DNA of 64,000 nt, from contig CP071065.1 of NCBI GenBank assembly GCA_017164015.1, positions 1 to 64,000 of the forward strand, written 5' to 3'. Source of the stretch: Nostoc sp. UHCC 0702 (GTDB lineage: Bacteria; Cyanobacteriota; Cyanobacteriia; Cyanobacteriales; Nostocaceae). Each line of letters begins with the position of its first letter. Position 1 is the first letter of the stretch. This document shows positions 1 to 9,234 of this stretch, piece after piece. The notes beneath the pieces are model-generated. The model was not told the DNA's origin, searched no databases, and saw nothing but the letters and a program-made list of their open reading frames with translations. Made by a program: the position numbers and the translations under genes.

Positions 1-62
1 ATGCTAAATTGGTGCTTGCTCATATCTTCTATTGTGACGATTAGCAGCAAAGGTGGTAAATA

Positions 63-1433
63 ATGGAAATTCCCATTGACAGTCTGTGGAGTCAGGTGCT
101 AGAGCGCTTACAAATAGAACTATCTCGTCCCACCTTTGAAACTTGGATTAAAACTGCAAGTGCAGAGCGGTTAGAAAATAATTGTTTGGTCATAATTACT
201 CCTAATCCTTTTGCTCGCAATTGGTTACAAAAATATTACATCAACACCATTGCTAATGTAGTACGAGATATTCTGGGGCATCCTATAGAAATTTATATTA
301 CCGTTGCTCAAGGTGATGCAGTCGCTCATCTGGGTGAAGCAGAAGTTTCTTGGGAATTACCAAACCAAAACGTTGTCTCTGAAAATGTTCCTAAAAAAGG
401 ACAAACAACTACTAAATTAAACTCTAAATATATATTTTCTCGTTTTGTAGTAGGAGCCAACAATCGCATGGCTCATGCAGCATCTTTGGCTGTTGCTGAA
501 TCTCCAGGCAAGGAATTTAATCCCTTATTTTTATGCGGTGGTGTAGGCTTGGGAAAAACTCACCTCATGCAAGCTATTGGGCATTATCGCTGGGAAATTG
601 ATCGAGATTCTAAAATATTTTATGTGTCTACAGAACAGTTTACTAATGATTTAATTACAGCAATTCGTAATGATAGTATGCAAAAATTCCGGGAGCATTA
701 CCGCGCTGCTGATGTTTTGCTAGTAGATGATATTCAGTTTATTGAGGGTAAAGAATATACCCAAGAAGAATTTTTTCATACTTTTAATACTTTACATGAA
801 GCTGGGAAGCAAGTTGTAATTGCTTCCGACCGTCCCCCTAACCAAATTCCTCGGCTGCAAGAACGTTTGTGTTCGCGTTTTTCTATGGGTTTGATTGCTG
901 ATATTCAAACTCCAGATTTAGAAACTCGGATGGCGATTTTACAGAAAAAAGCTGAGTACGATAATATTCGCCTTCCCCGTGATGTGATTGAGTATATTGC
1001 TTTTCACTTTACTTCTAATATTCGAGAATTGGAAGGAGCTTTAATTCGAGCGGTAGCTTATATTTCTATTTGGGGTTTACCCATGACGGTTGAGAATATC
1101 GCACCAGTTTTAGAGACACCAAGCGAGAAAGTCAAAGCTACATCAGAGGCAATTTTAACGGTTGTTGCTGATGCTTTTAATGTTTCAATTGAAGACCTTA
1201 AAAGCAACTCCCGCCGACGAGAAATTAGCTGGGCGCGTCAAATAGGTATGTATTTAATGCGTCAACATACCGATCTAAGTTTGCCGAGAATTGGTGAAGA
1301 GTTTGGTGGTAAGGATCACACAACAGTGATCTATAGTCATGACAAAATTGCCCAACTCCGGGAAAGCGATCGCAGTTTAGCACAAACTCTACGTCAACTG
1401 AGCGATCGCATCAACATGACCAGCCGCTCCTAA
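63..1433 (+). CDS. dnaA: Chromosomal replication initiator protein DnaA
   Basis: DnaA binds DnaA boxes at the origin, melts the DNA in its ATP form and recruits the helicase. The 456-residue length is normal for the family. Domain I lies at the N-terminus, followed by a short variable linker. The AAA+ core has a Walker A motif GGVGLGKT at residues 159-166 and a Walker B LLVDDIQF near 220. The C-terminal helix-turn-helix carries the DnaA signature [12 protein letters not shown] near 420-430. The ATG is preceded by AAAGGTGG at a proper distance, which supports this start. A dense cluster of DnaA boxes follows the gene. The usual partner dnaN is not next to it; a VanZ-like gene on the other strand comes next. 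Confidence 0.98.
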   Translation: MEIPIDSLWSQVLERLQIELSRPTFETWIKTASAERLENNCLVIITPNPFARNWLQKYYINTIANVVRDILGHPIEIYITVAQGDAVAHLGEAEVSWELPNQNVVSENVPKKGQTTTKLNSKYIFSRFVVGANNRMAHAASLAVAESPGKEFNPLFLCGGVGLGKTHLMQAIGHYRWEIDRDSKIFYVSTEQFTNDLITAIRNDSMQKFREHYRAADVLLVDDIQFIEGKEYTQEEFFHTFNTLHEAGKQVVIASDRPPNQIPRLQERLCSRFSMGLIADIQTPDLETRMAILQKKAEYDNIRLPRDVIEYIAFHFTSNIRELEGALIRAVAYISIWGLPMTVENIAPVLETPSEKVKATSEAILTVVADAFNVSIEDLKSNSRRREISWARQIGMYLMRQHTDLSLPRIGEEFGGKDHTTVIYSHDKIAQLRESDRSLAQTLRQLSDRINMTSRS

Positions 1434-1470
1434 AAATCATCGGGTAAATAATTTCTGGTTTCCTTAGATA

Positions 1471-1503
1471 GCAGGGGAGCGGGGGAGCAGGGGAGCGGGG
1501 GAG
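1471..1503. repeat. Short G-rich tandem repeat (GGGGAGCR units)
   Basis: About four 8-bp units of the GCAGGGGA type lie between dnaA and the DnaA-box cluster. The same unit recurs in many places in the window, in both orientations. It belongs with the short tandemly repeated repetitive sequences known from heterocystous cyanobacteria. Confidence 0.7.
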
Positions 1504-1595
1504 AAAAATTTGTGTCGGTAATTTTACAGGGAGAAGGGAGTCAACAGCTAATTTAGAATATTAAGCAATGTATAAAAACTGATTAAATCTTAATT

Positions 1596-1755
1596 CTTCT
1601 GTGGAAAAATGATGATTTTCTGTGGAAAACTTCATTAAGTATAATTACCCTGTGGAAAAAATAGGGGGTTTTTCCACAAGTTTTCCACAGATACCAACCA
1701 GATCAATTATTTTTTCAACAGACTCGTACTAAGTTTTCCACAATTTCCACAATTT
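1596..1755. other. Probable chromosomal origin (oriC): DnaA-box cluster
   Basis: Six perfect copies of TTTTCCACA, the DnaA box form used by cyanobacteria, lie within 143 bp. Three are in reverse orientation (1600-1608, 1621-1629, 1651-1659) and three forward (1670-1678, 1681-1689, 1734-1742). A one-mismatch copy is at 1743-1751. The block is AT-rich and directly follows dnaA. The reverse boxes all lie to the left and the forward boxes to the right, giving a convergent arrangement. The box sequences are seen directly; origin function is inferred from their density and from position. Confidence 0.85.
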
Positions 1756-1806
1756 TGATGAAAAAGGGAATTGGGAATTAGGAATTGGGAATAGCTTATT
1801 TCTCCC

Positions 1807-2223
1807 TCATCTCCCCTGCTCCCCTGCACCCCTGCTCCCCTGCACCCCTGCTCCCCTTTGCCCTTGTCTTTCTGCTAACCACGTAAATAAAACAATACCG
1901 CAAAGGTCAGCGGCTAAGTCAACTAAATCAAAGCTGCGGTAGGGTACAAAGAATTGAATCATTTCATCAACAAGGCAAAAAAATATCACAATCAATGGTG
2001 CCAGAGGCAGATAAATATTTAAGATTTGAATTTTACGTTTATTTAAAGCTAGATGACTCAAGTAAGCAGCAATTCCCAGTAAAAGAAAATGCAAAATTGT
2101 ATCGTAATACGGAAATTGTGATATCTCAGTTGGAATGATTTTTAGGTAAGCTGATGCAGAGATAGACATTAAAATTCCAAAGTAAACCCAAAATGCAAAA
2201 ACCCAACGCCGATTAGCTTTCAT
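1807..2223 (-). CDS. VanZ-like family membrane protein
   Basis: A small integral membrane protein of 138 residues with about four hydrophobic segments. It shows the VanZ-like pattern: a D..LHF stretch near residue 42, a DE..QFFVP.RSFDLVDL stretch near 88-105, then a glycine-containing last helix. VanZ-like proteins are widespread; the founding member gives low-level teicoplanin resistance, but the cyanobacterial ones have no established role. The last ~18 residues ([19 protein letters not shown]) are written by an octamer repeat array (about 1811-1858) and probably replace or extend the native tail. The family call is fairly sure and the function unknown. Confidence 0.75.
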   Translation of the reverse strand: MKANRRWVFAFWVYFGILMSISASAYLKIIPTEISQFPYYDTILHFLLLGIAAYLSHLALNKRKIQILNIYLPLAPLIVIFFCLVDEMIQFFVPYRSFDLVDLAADLCGIVLFTWLAERQGQRGAGVQGSRGAGEQGR

Positions 2224-2373
2224 TTTGATAATTTCAAAAGTTATTTATTATCAATACAATGCAAAGAAATAGCGTTCCGCAATTGGGAACGCTTGATTTT
2301 AGTAAAACCTTTTGAAGTAAATGTAAATTTCAGCTGAAGTTTTTGTAAGTTAAATGTTGGTTTTCTTGAAGAA

Positions 2374-2634
2374 TCAGGCATGAAGGTTAGCTTGTTCTTG
2401 CAACCACGGATCTACAGGCTGTCCATCTTTGCGACGTAATTCAATTTCTACTACCATGACTTCTTTGGAACCTGGAGGAGCAGGTTTTTTATGGAAAATA
2501 ATGTCATAATCCAATGGATTGTGTTGACGTTCTTTCAACCATTCCTGCACTTTGGTTGTAGCAAAGAATGATTGCCCTTGTTCAAACATTCGGGTAATTT
2601 GCAATTGCAGTGTGTAGGGATTTATCCGACCCAT
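2374..2634 (-). CDS. Conserved hypothetical protein (86 aa)
   Basis: A small soluble protein with no signal peptide or membrane segment; I do not recognise a domain. It begins MGRINPYTLQLQITRMFEQG and has a mixed alpha/beta look with a short proline-rich stretch (KKPAPPGS) in the middle. The start is well supported, because an AGGTGG ribosome-binding site lies 7 nt upstream on this strand. Codon use matches its neighbours. It is monocistronic, between the VanZ-like gene and a repeat-rich gap. It is probably a real gene conserved in cyanobacteria, with no function I can assign. Confidence 0.65.
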   Translation of the reverse strand: MGRINPYTLQLQITRMFEQGQSFFATTKVQEWLKERQHNPLDYDIIFHKKPAPPGSKEVMVVEIELRRKDGQPVDPWLQEQANLHA

Positions 2635-2778
2635 TTTTTACCACCTTTTTTACTTAAATTTTCAGCTTGGGTGATGCCTACTTTATAGGATAGTTTACGG
2701 GTGTAATACTAATTCGTCATTCGTCATGAATGCCCAGTGTTACGGCTTTAGCTTAACGCACCGTTACATAACTGGCTC

Positions 2779-2882
2779 ATACCATTTCCAAAAATATTTG
2801 GAACACATGAATCGCCTGTAGAGACGTTCCGGTGGAACGTCTCTACTAATGTATTTGTATCAGGTATTTCGTGAAATGGTAT
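2779..2882. repeat. MITE-like palindromic element, 104 bp
   Basis: Perfect 10-bp terminal inverted repeats ATACCATTTC / GAAATGGTAT (2779-2788 and 2873-2882) enclose a strong internal hairpin with 13-bp arms GTAGAGACGTTCC (2818-2830) and GGAACGTCTCTAC (2834-2846) around a 3-nt loop. There is no coding capacity. The structure fits a non-autonomous mobile element. Confidence 0.65.
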
Positions 2883-3076
2883 CACCTACAGTAATTTTAT
2901 TTTTACTTAATAAATGCCCTCTGAAAGATTACAACCCTTGCCAATTTGGTATTAGGTATTTTTTGCCATCATTAAAAAATATAGCAGATGGTGCTTGGAA
3001 TCAGGATGGAGGGGTAGCGATCGCAAGTCTTGACAAGAATTAGTTAATTTACCTCAAAATTGCAAATTATCCGCAA

Positions 3077-3182
3077 TTGTGGGGTGTCCTACCCGCCCTT
3101 CAGAGAAAGGACGGGTGGGGACACCCCGAAGTTTGCTCAACGGGGGGGAACCCCCGCACGCAACTTCTCTCCATCCCACAAG
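3077..3182. repeat. GC-rich palindromic repeat of the TTGTGGGG family
   Basis: The element is bounded by TTGTGGGG and its near complement at CCCACAAG. It contains a hairpin between GGGGTGTCC (3081-3089) and GGACACCCC (3119-3127), followed by an inserted short palindrome, CGGGGGGGAACCCCCG. Related copies lie near 5787, 12989 and 36066. Nothing else was seen between 2883 and 3400 except a weak ORF that I rejected. Confidence 0.6.
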
Positions 3183-3402
3183 AAAATTTGGGATATTTTT
3201 TAGAATGGAAGTTCCTAAAGTGATTGTGCAAATAAAATGACTTTTAGCTTACTGTCATAGGTGTGTCTAAGTGTGTTGTGGAACTGCTGATATAAACGTT
3301 TCTTCTTAAATCAGGGTTCGGTAAACCTCATAACTTATGTTTCAGGAATCGCAGCAAAAGTTAATCTATCTAAAGGATAAGTCTCAAAATTTCCTGAGTA
3401 CG

Positions 3403-3442
3403 GTAAACTCTAATACTAAGGCTTTTAATACTCCGTTACAAT
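3403..3442 (+). promoter_or_regulatory. Possible NtcA-type promoter
   Basis: An exact GTA-N8-TAC palindrome lies at 3403-3416. A TACAAT hexamer fitting the -10 form TAN3T follows at 3437-3442, with 20 nt between them. This resembles the NtcA-activated promoter layout, where about 22 nt is usual. It is about 35 bp upstream of the DUF4870 gene. The motif is short and can occur by chance. Confidence 0.3.
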
Positions 3443-3475
3443 TAAAACTATAAAGCGAATTGAGGAGCTGCCAGG

Positions 3476-3850
3476 ATGCAAGTTTCATTCGATTCTGATA
3501 AGCGTAAATTGCTGTCATCTCTGTCTCATGGGGCGATTTTCTTTAGTACAGCAATATTTTCCATTGGAGTTCCTATTGTAATTAACTTACTTTCCGACGA
3601 CCCAGTTGTTAAAAGTAATGCGAAAGAATCGATTAATTTTCACTTCAATGTTTGGTTTTGGGCTACTATAATTGGAGTTCCAATTGCGATTCTATCTTGG
3701 ATAACTTTTGGTCTTGGCGGTATTTTGTTCTTCCCCGTTATTGCTTTGGGCTTTGCACTGCACTGGGGACTGACTATTTGGGCAATTTTGCACTGTCTCG
3801 GTAAGCCAGATGAACCTTTCCGTTACCCGTTTATTTTTCGAGTTTTTTAA
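3476..3850 (+). CDS. DUF4870 / Tic20-like small membrane protein
   Basis: A 124-residue protein with three to four hydrophobic segments. An N-terminal SSLSHGAIFFSTAIFSIGVP segment is followed by the conserved AKESINFHFNVW stretch (residues about 50-61). Two long hydrophobic helices and a short basic/aromatic tail come after it. This matches the DUF4870 family, related in shape to the Tic20 import component; the bacterial role is unknown. The ATG is preceded by TTGAGGAG, a strong ribosome-binding site. A rho-independent terminator follows the stop by about 30 nt, so this is a single-gene transcript. Confidence 0.8.
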   Translation: MQVSFDSDKRKLLSSLSHGAIFFSTAIFSIGVPIVINLLSDDPVVKSNAKESINFHFNVWFWATIIGVPIAILSWITFGLGGILFFPVIALGFALHWGLTIWAILHCLGKPDEPFRYPFIFRVF

Positions 3851-3880
3851 TTAAGTGAACTGAGTATCATATTTGTTTTT

Positions 3881-3911
3881 AAAAAGGGATTGAGGCAATC
3901 ATCCCTTTTTT
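3881..3911 (+). terminator. Rho-independent terminator after the DUF4870 gene
   Basis: A stem AAAAGGGAT / ATCCCTTTT encloses a short loop that can extend the stem through GATT/AATC, and a run of seven Ts follows directly. Position and form fit an intrinsic terminator for the upstream gene. Confidence 0.75.
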
Positions 3912-4032
3912 ATTTATCATGATTTATCAAGCGATCGCTCTTTGCAGTATAGGGTTTGAATTCTAAAACTGCTTAACCCAACAATTAATTATATTAACTT
4001 TACTTCATTTCACCCAACCGACGAGTCACTGT

Positions 4033-5484
4033 TTAGTCTGGTTTTATCCAGCCTTTAATGATAGCCTTAACAATATTAATATAGGAATTATCCAAAAACT
4101 CTTCAATTGCAGTTTCAGTACCTCCTTGTAAAGCTCCAATAAAACGACGCTTGAAGCTGGGGGTAGTTTCGTCGTTTACATAAGCAATCTTTTCAGTTTC
4201 AGTCGCTGTTGGATCATTTTGTTCTAACTGTTTAAGAAGCCGTTGGATTTCAGCAGCAGCTTCAGCAAGAGTTTGCTTTTGTTCAGATAGATGAACGTAT
4301 TGATTTGCTTGCTGGCGTGCATTATCTGCATTTTTATTAGCAAAATTTCCAATATTTGCTTGTTTAAGGTCGTTATTGTATATTTCTGACATAATATGCT
4401 CCACATTGATAGGTCTTGTTGCTTGTTGTCTAATAATTTCTAATAAATTCGTACTTTGCTGACGATAGAATATAATTTCATCATCTTTTGCTTGAAGTTC
4501 TCTGCGATATTGAGCTTCTAAGAACTTTGCATTAGTTTCATAAAGTTCTTTAAAACCAGTTTCAATAGCACCTTTCACAACATCAGTTTTGACACCTGAT
4601 TCAATATTCACATCTAATCTAACAATTAATGTATTATTTTTACGTTCAATTCCTTGAATATTAATGTTTTGCTCAGGGTATTGCTGATGTAATTCGTTAA
4701 AAGACTTAAAAAAAGCTTTCCAATCGATACCATCCGTAAAAGTTAAGTCGATAGTTTCTAGTGCTTTCTCAGCAACTCTGACACGTTCTGTAAACTCATT
4801 AGGCGCAAAAATACTATTTGTGTCTATGGGACGGCGCTGATCAAATTTCAATAATTCATGATTATAAAATAGATAAATATAATCACACTTAACATCATTT
4901 ATCTTAGTTGAAGAATCAATATTCCAATTTTCTATACAAGCTCCTGTCAAATTAGCATAACTAAAATCTGTACCGATAGCCTGAACATAACTCAAATTTG
5001 AATTTCTGAGGTCTGCAAAACTTAAATTAGAATAACTTAAGTCAATTCCTTGCAAATCTGCTTTATATAAATTTACTTCACTAAAATTAATATTTGCCAA
5101 ATTCAACTTATTTCTATAAAAAATTAAAATTGTTTCTATTAGTACTTTTTCAATTATTATAGTTACTATAATGAATAGAAATATCCGGATACTAATAAAA
5201 ATAATAAATTTAGCATGAAAAATATTATTTGAATATAAAGAAAAGTAATTTTCTATTAATTTGTCTAAATTATTGAGTAGTTCAGAATTTGATAGATAAG
5301 GAGTAATAAGTGCAGTAATAATGCGCGAAAAAATTATTTCAACTTGTTGATAGGCTCTTATAGAAATTTCCCTAATCAGAGAAAGTTCACTAAAATCAAT
5401 ATCTATATCAGGATTTGCTTCTCTCCATTTATTCCAAACTACAACTCCCTGTGAAAGTTTTTTAAGATGAGCTTTTTTTGCCAT
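4033..5484 (-). CDS. Pentapeptide-repeat membrane protein with coiled-coil C-terminus
   Basis: A protein of 483 residues. It starts with the MAKKAHLKKLSQGVVVWNKW leader seen in many cyanobacterial pentapeptide-repeat proteins. A hydrophobic hairpin at about 88-123 is probably membrane-inserted. About ten A(D/N)LXX-type pentapeptide units follow at 128-185 (for example LYKADLQGIDLSYSNLSFAD). After a soluble domain, residues 300-440 are rich in Q, E and L, likely coiled coil, with the RPINVEHIMSEI stretch common in this family. Pentapeptide repeats form right-handed beta helices used for protein contacts. The cellular role is unknown. It stands alone, flanked by gaps, and its DNA is markedly AT-rich compared with its neighbours. 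Confidence 0.75.
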   Translation of the reverse strand: MAKKAHLKKLSQGVVVWNKWREANPDIDIDFSELSLIREISIRAYQQVEIIFSRIITALITPYLSNSELLNNLDKLIENYFSLYSNNIFHAKFIIFISIRIFLFIIVTIIIEKVLIETILIFYRNKLNLANINFSEVNLYKADLQGIDLSYSNLSFADLRNSNLSYVQAIGTDFSYANLTGACIENWNIDSSTKINDVKCDYIYLFYNHELLKFDQRRPIDTNSIFAPNEFTERVRVAEKALETIDLTFTDGIDWKAFFKSFNELHQQYPEQNINIQGIERKNNTLIVRLDVNIESGVKTDVVKGAIETGFKELYETNAKFLEAQYRRELQAKDDEIIFYRQQSTNLLEIIRQQATRPINVEHIMSEIYNNDLKQANIGNFANKNADNARQQANQYVHLSEQKQTLAEAAAEIQRLLKQLEQNDPTATETEKIAYVNDETTPSFKRRFIGALQGGTETAIEEFLDNSYINIVKAIIKGWIKPD

Positions 5485-5612
5485 TCTTGAACGATGCTAT
5501 TGAATCAATAGTTTTACAGGAAATTAGATTTTACTGTAAAATATGAAGTTTCAGTTTTTACTTTTAAAAAATAAATAATGAATTAATATTTTGACTAAAC
5601 TACCGAAAAATT

Positions 5613-5782
5613 TTAAGAGGATGTTTGGAAAGTCGTAAAGTATACTCAAAACCCCTCTCCAAACCTCTCCCCGAAGCGGAGAGAGGCTTTGAAACCCCCA
5701 TTTCCTCATAGGGAAGGGGGGTAGGGGGGTTAGGTTCGGAAGCTTTTGTTGTTAGTAATAATACTTTTTAAACATCCTCTAA
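5613..5782. repeat. Inverted-repeat element ending in AGAGGATGTTT
   Basis: The left end reads AAGAGGATGTTTGGAAAG and the right end AAACATCCTCTAA, so the element is bounded by imperfect 12-13 bp inverted repeats. Inside are purine/pyrimidine-rich palindromes (CCCCTCTCC, GGGGGGTAGGGGGGT). A second copy, inverted, lies at 32979-33173, and an end fragment at 57402-57420. It occupies most of the gap before alaS; the rest, 5485-5612, is plain AT-rich DNA. Confidence 0.6.
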
Positions 5783-5817
5783 GGCAGGCAAAATGCCCGC
5801 CCCACAAGACAACATAA

Positions 5818-8589
5818 TTAACCCAACGCGGACTTTAAATCACTCCGTGCTTGTTCCAGCGCCTCTGGTAACTTACTCGCGTCGCGTCCGCCGGCTTGGG
5901 CTAAGTTTGGTCTACCGCCGCCGCCACCGCCGCAAATTTTCGCAACTGCACCCACAAATTTACCTGCTTGCAATCCCTTTTTATTCACTTCTGGACTGAA
6001 AGCTGCAACTATGCTAACTTTCCCAGCTTCGGGAACTGAACCCAGCACCACCGCACCGTTACCGATTTTTTGCAGCAAGCGTTCCGCAGCAGTTTTCAAA
6101 GATTCAGCATCAACATCTTCCAACTGGGCAACCAGAATTTTATAATCGCCCACAGATTCAACTGTTTGCAGCAAACTATCAGATTTTGCGATCGCTAACT
6201 GTGATTTCAAAGTCGTAAGTTGTTTTTCACTGTTTCTCAGTTCGCTTTGCAGAGTTGTGATTCTCTCTGGTAGTTCTTCAGGTTTGACTTTAAAGCGATC
6301 GCTCAAATCCTTCACTACTTTATCGCGGACGTTGAGATAATCCAACACCGCTGGCCCCGAAACAGCTTCAATTCGCCGCACCCCAGAAGCGACACCAGCT
6401 TCCGAGATAATCTTGAATACACCAATTTCAGCAGTATTACTGACATGTGTACCGCCGCATAATTCCATTGACACGCCTGGGAAGTCAATCACCCGTACTT
6501 CTTCACCGTATTTTTCCCCAAACATGGCAACGGCACCCCTTGCTTTTGCCTCTGCTAAAGGTAACACTTCCACTTTTGCAGCATGAGCCTCGGCAACCCA
6601 ACTATTTATCTGTTCTTCAACTTGTTGGACTTCTTCTGCTGTCAAAGCACGGGGACAGTTGAAGTCAAAACGCAACCTGTCAAAGGAAACCAAAGAACCA
6701 GCTTGAGATATGCCTTCATCGACAATTTTCTTCAAAGCTGCTTGTAACAAGTGCGTTGCGGTATGGTTGGCTTGGAGACGACGGCGACAAGCGCGATCAA
6801 TTTGGGCAGTTACAGCATCTCCTACTCGGATTGTACCGCGTTCGATGCGTCCGAAGTGAACAAAAAAATCAGATTCTTTTTTCACGTCTTCAATGCGAAC
6901 GACGATACCATCACCCAAGATATAACCGCGATCGCCGATTTGTCCGCCAGATTCAGCATAAAATGGCGTTTGGTCAAGGACAATTTGCACTTCTGTCCCC
7001 GCTTCTGCTTCTTCAAAGGGAACACCATGTACTAATATGGCTTCGACTTTGGCTGTTGCCTCATTTTTTTTATAACCTAAGAATTCGGTAGCGTGGATGT
7101 GTTCTGCAAGCTTGTCGAGAGAACCTTGCACAGTTAAATCGATGGTTTCATGTGCTGATTGAGAACGTTTTCGCTGTTCTTCCATTTCCTCATTAAACCC
7201 TTCGACATCAACGGTTAATCCGTTTTCTTCTGCAATCTCTTGGGTTAGTTCTAAGGGAAATCCATAGGTATCATACAAGGTAAACGCTTCATATCTGGTG
7301 ATACGATAGGCATCTTCAGGATTAATTCCTGATATTCCCGAAGGTTTTTTAATCTCGCTTAATAGAGCATCAGCTTCAGGATCAATTGGCGAAACTATTG
7401 GAGACGAACTTTTTGGCAAATTTACTTTTTTCTTTTCAATGATGATTTCTTCTAAAAGCTTTTCGCCTCTATCCAAAGTTCTGAGGAAGTTAGCTTCTTC
7501 CCGTTGCAACTCAGCTTTAATTGCAGCTTCCCGTTGCCGCACGTTGGGGTAAGCTGATTCTGAAAGAGCGATCGCAGTTTCGGCAACTTGGGTAATAAAT
7601 TCGCCAGAAATGCCAATTAATCGCCCATGACGCACCACACGCCGAATTAATCGCCGCAACACGTAACCCCGCCCGACGTTGGAGGCGCGAATTTCATCAG
7701 CAATCATGTGGACAACGGAACGAACATGATCACCAATCACTTTCAGGGAGACTTTTATCTTTTCGTCGCTAGCATGGTAGTCAATACCAGCAATTTGCGC
7801 TGCTGTTTGGATAATTGGGAAAATTAAATCAGTTTCGTAGTTATTCGGCACTTTTTGGAGAATTTGCGCCATTCTCTCCAAACCCATGCCGGTGTCGATG
7901 TTTTGGTTTTGCAGTGGTGTTAAATTGCCTGACGCATCCCGGTTGTATTGCATGAAAACCAAGTTGTAAAACTCGATAAAGCGGGAATCGTCTTCTAAAT
8001 CGATGTTGTCGTCGCCACGTTCCGGGTGAAAGTCGTAATAAATTTCCGAACAAGGGCCACAAGGGCCAGTAGGGCCTGATACCCAAAAGTTATCATCTGC
8101 ACCCATCCGTTTAATTCTCGCTTCTGCCACACCAATTTGATCGCGCCAAATGCTAAAAGCTTCGTCATCATCTTCAAAGACGCTGACAACTAAGTTGCTT
8201 GGCGAGATGCCAAACACTTGGGTAGAGATTTCCCAACCCCAAGCGATCGCTTGTTCTTTAAAATAATCACCAAAGCTGAAGTTACCCAACATCTCAAAGA
8301 AGGTATGATGCCGTTTGGTGCGTCCGACATTTTCAATATCGTTGGTGCGGATGCATTTTTGCGATGTCGTAGCCCGTTTGAAGTCCGGCGTGCGCTGTCC
8401 CAGGAATATCGGCTTAAATGGTAGCATCCCCGCGATCGTCAGCAGCACGGTTGGATCTTCTGGTACCAGGGAAGCACTGGGGAGAATTTGGTGTTCCCGT
8501 TGGGCATAGAAGTTAAGGAATAGGTTGCGAATTTCGTTACCGCTGTTAGCGAAGCGCGGCGCAGCCGGGTACTGGGGATTAGAAGGCAT
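5818..8589 (-). CDS. alaS: Alanine--tRNA ligase
   Basis: Charges tRNA-Ala with alanine in the cytoplasm. The 923-residue chain has the class II catalytic core near the N-terminus ([20 protein letters not shown], then [13 protein letters not shown]). The editing domain carries HTATH and LCGGTH zinc/active-site motifs, and the C-terminal C-Ala domain ends in a glycine-rich [10 protein letters not shown] stretch. I place the start at MPSNPQY (8589), where cyanobacterial AlaRS proteins begin. The open frame continues 45 codons upstream to 8724, but that part reads repeat DNA. An unusual segment, PAAPRFAN, follows residue 7 and is encoded by a mobile-type short repeat at 8545-8568. Confidence 0.96.
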   Translation of the reverse strand: MPSNPQYPAAPRFANSGNEIRNLFLNFYAQREHQILPSASLVPEDPTVLLTIAGMLPFKPIFLGQRTPDFKRATTSQKCIRTNDIENVGRTKRHHTFFEMLGNFSFGDYFKEQAIAWGWEISTQVFGISPSNLVVSVFEDDDEAFSIWRDQIGVAEARIKRMGADDNFWVSGPTGPCGPCSEIYYDFHPERGDDNIDLEDDSRFIEFYNLVFMQYNRDASGNLTPLQNQNIDTGMGLERMAQILQKVPNNYETDLIFPIIQTAAQIAGIDYHASDEKIKVSLKVIGDHVRSVVHMIADEIRASNVGRGYVLRRLIRRVVRHGRLIGISGEFITQVAETAIALSESAYPNVRQREAAIKAELQREEANFLRTLDRGEKLLEEIIIEKKKVNLPKSSSPIVSPIDPEADALLSEIKKPSGISGINPEDAYRITRYEAFTLYDTYGFPLELTQEIAEENGLTVDVEGFNEEMEEQRKRSQSAHETIDLTVQGSLDKLAEHIHATEFLGYKKNEATAKVEAILVHGVPFEEAEAGTEVQIVLDQTPFYAESGGQIGDRGYILGDGIVVRIEDVKKESDFFVHFGRIERGTIRVGDAVTAQIDRACRRRLQANHTATHLLQAALKKIVDEGISQAGSLVSFDRLRFDFNCPRALTAEEVQQVEEQINSWVAEAHAAKVEVLPLAEAKARGAVAMFGEKYGEEVRVIDFPGVSMELCGGTHVSNTAEIGVFKIISEAGVASGVRRIEAVSGPAVLDYLNVRDKVVKDLSDRFKVKPEELPERITTLQSELRNSEKQLTTLKSQLAIAKSDSLLQTVESVGDYKILVAQLEDVDAESLKTAAERLLQKIGNGAVVLGSVPEAGKVSIVAAFSPEVNKKGLQAGKFVGAVAKICGGGGGGRPNLAQAGGRDASKLPEALEQARSDLKSALG
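8545..8568. repeat. 24-bp GC-rich repeat inserted in the alaS N-terminus
   Basis: The segment GTTAGCGAAGCGCGGC and its continuation sits inside the alaS reading frame and adds about seven codons where related proteins go straight from NPQY to SGNEIR. Its core, CGCGCTTCGCTAAC on the other strand, recurs at 24813-24826 in an intergenic repeat mosaic. The insertion keeps the frame. Confidence 0.6.
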
Positions 8590-8947
8590 GGGTGGACTGA
8601 AGTATGAAGTATGTAAACGCCCTCCGAGTGGGTTCCCGTACTCCACAGGAGAACCCGAAGGGTAGGGTAATGTGAAGTTTACTGGGTGAAGTCTGAAGCC
8701 GCTAGTTGTTTTCTCGCACTTCATCCTTTATCCAGTTGCTTCACCTTTCTGTAGTTTTATATATTTTTGCATTTTGTTTGGGATTGCTGCCAGTAAATTC
8801 TACCTTTGGGTATTTATGTACAGCTATTGCCTGCTGCTATGTCTGTAATACCACAGTTACCTAACTCTAGTCAGATGCGCGATCGCTTTCCGAATTACTA
8901 CTATTATCTCTCAAGTACAAATTCAGCTTTATGTAATGAGGCCAGTA
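8590..8947. other. Intergenic region upstream of alaS
   Basis: It holds a TGAAGTATGAAGTATG heptamer-type repeat at about 8593-8612. A short inverted repeat GTGGGTTC / GAACCCGAAG lies at about 8628-8660. The remainder is AT-rich with one HIP1 site and must contain the divergent promoters of alaS and the metal-binding gene. I could not single out a promoter. Confidence 0.4.
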
Positions 8948-9148
8948 ATGTTACTCAAAGTGAAAGTTCCCAATATCGCCTGCGATGCCTGTAGTGAAAA
9001 AATTACCGAATCTATTCATACTATGGAACCTGATGCTCAAGTAGATGTAGACGTGAAGTCTAAAATTGTCTCTGTAGAATCTCAGGCTTCTGAGGAGTCC
9101 ATCAAACAGGTAATTGTTGCTGCTGGTTACAACATAGAAGGCTATTAA
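8948..9148 (+). CDS. Heavy-metal-associated (HMA) domain protein
   Basis: A 66-residue protein that is one ferredoxin-like HMA domain, as in Atx1-type metallochaperones and the N-termini of P1B ATPases. The metal-binding CxxC is C12-D-A-C15 in the loop after the first strand (PNIACDACSEKI), followed by the alternating DVDVKSKIVSV strand and the terminal AAGYNIEGY. The usual Met-x-Cys is replaced by Ala, so metal preference is uncertain; copper or zinc is likely. An ATG 12 nt upstream in the same frame is possible, but 8948 has a GAGG ribosome-binding site 6 nt before it. No partner transporter is adjacent. Confidence 0.85.
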   Translation: MLLKVKVPNIACDACSEKITESIHTMEPDAQVDVDVKSKIVSVESQASEESIKQVIVAAGYNIEGY

Positions 9149-9201
9149 TTAGATTTGGGTAATTTTCCAGAAATTTTAGATGAACTAGCTCAGCCAACAC
9201 C

Positions 9202-9234
9202 ATTATTTCCGCTTGTGTGACATGCGGAAATAAT
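9202..9234. other. Perfect 11-bp hairpin after the HMA gene
   Basis: Arms ATTATTTCCGC and GCGGAAATAAT enclose an 11-nt loop about 55 nt after the stop codon. It could end transcription or protect the mRNA end, but no T-run follows, so it is not called a terminator. Confidence 0.45.

Noticed and set aside
2849..3043. 64-codon ORF on the plus strand
   Set aside because: It begins inside a palindromic element, has no ribosome-binding site and shows no protein-like conservation that I can recognise.
5793..5999. Plus-strand ORFs over alaS, PKS and other genes
   Set aside because: They are shadows in other frames of well-supported genes on the opposite strand.
8590..8724. N-terminal 45-codon extension of alaS
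   Set aside because: It reads through repeat DNA and the protein family starts at the internal ATG 8589 (MPSNPQY).
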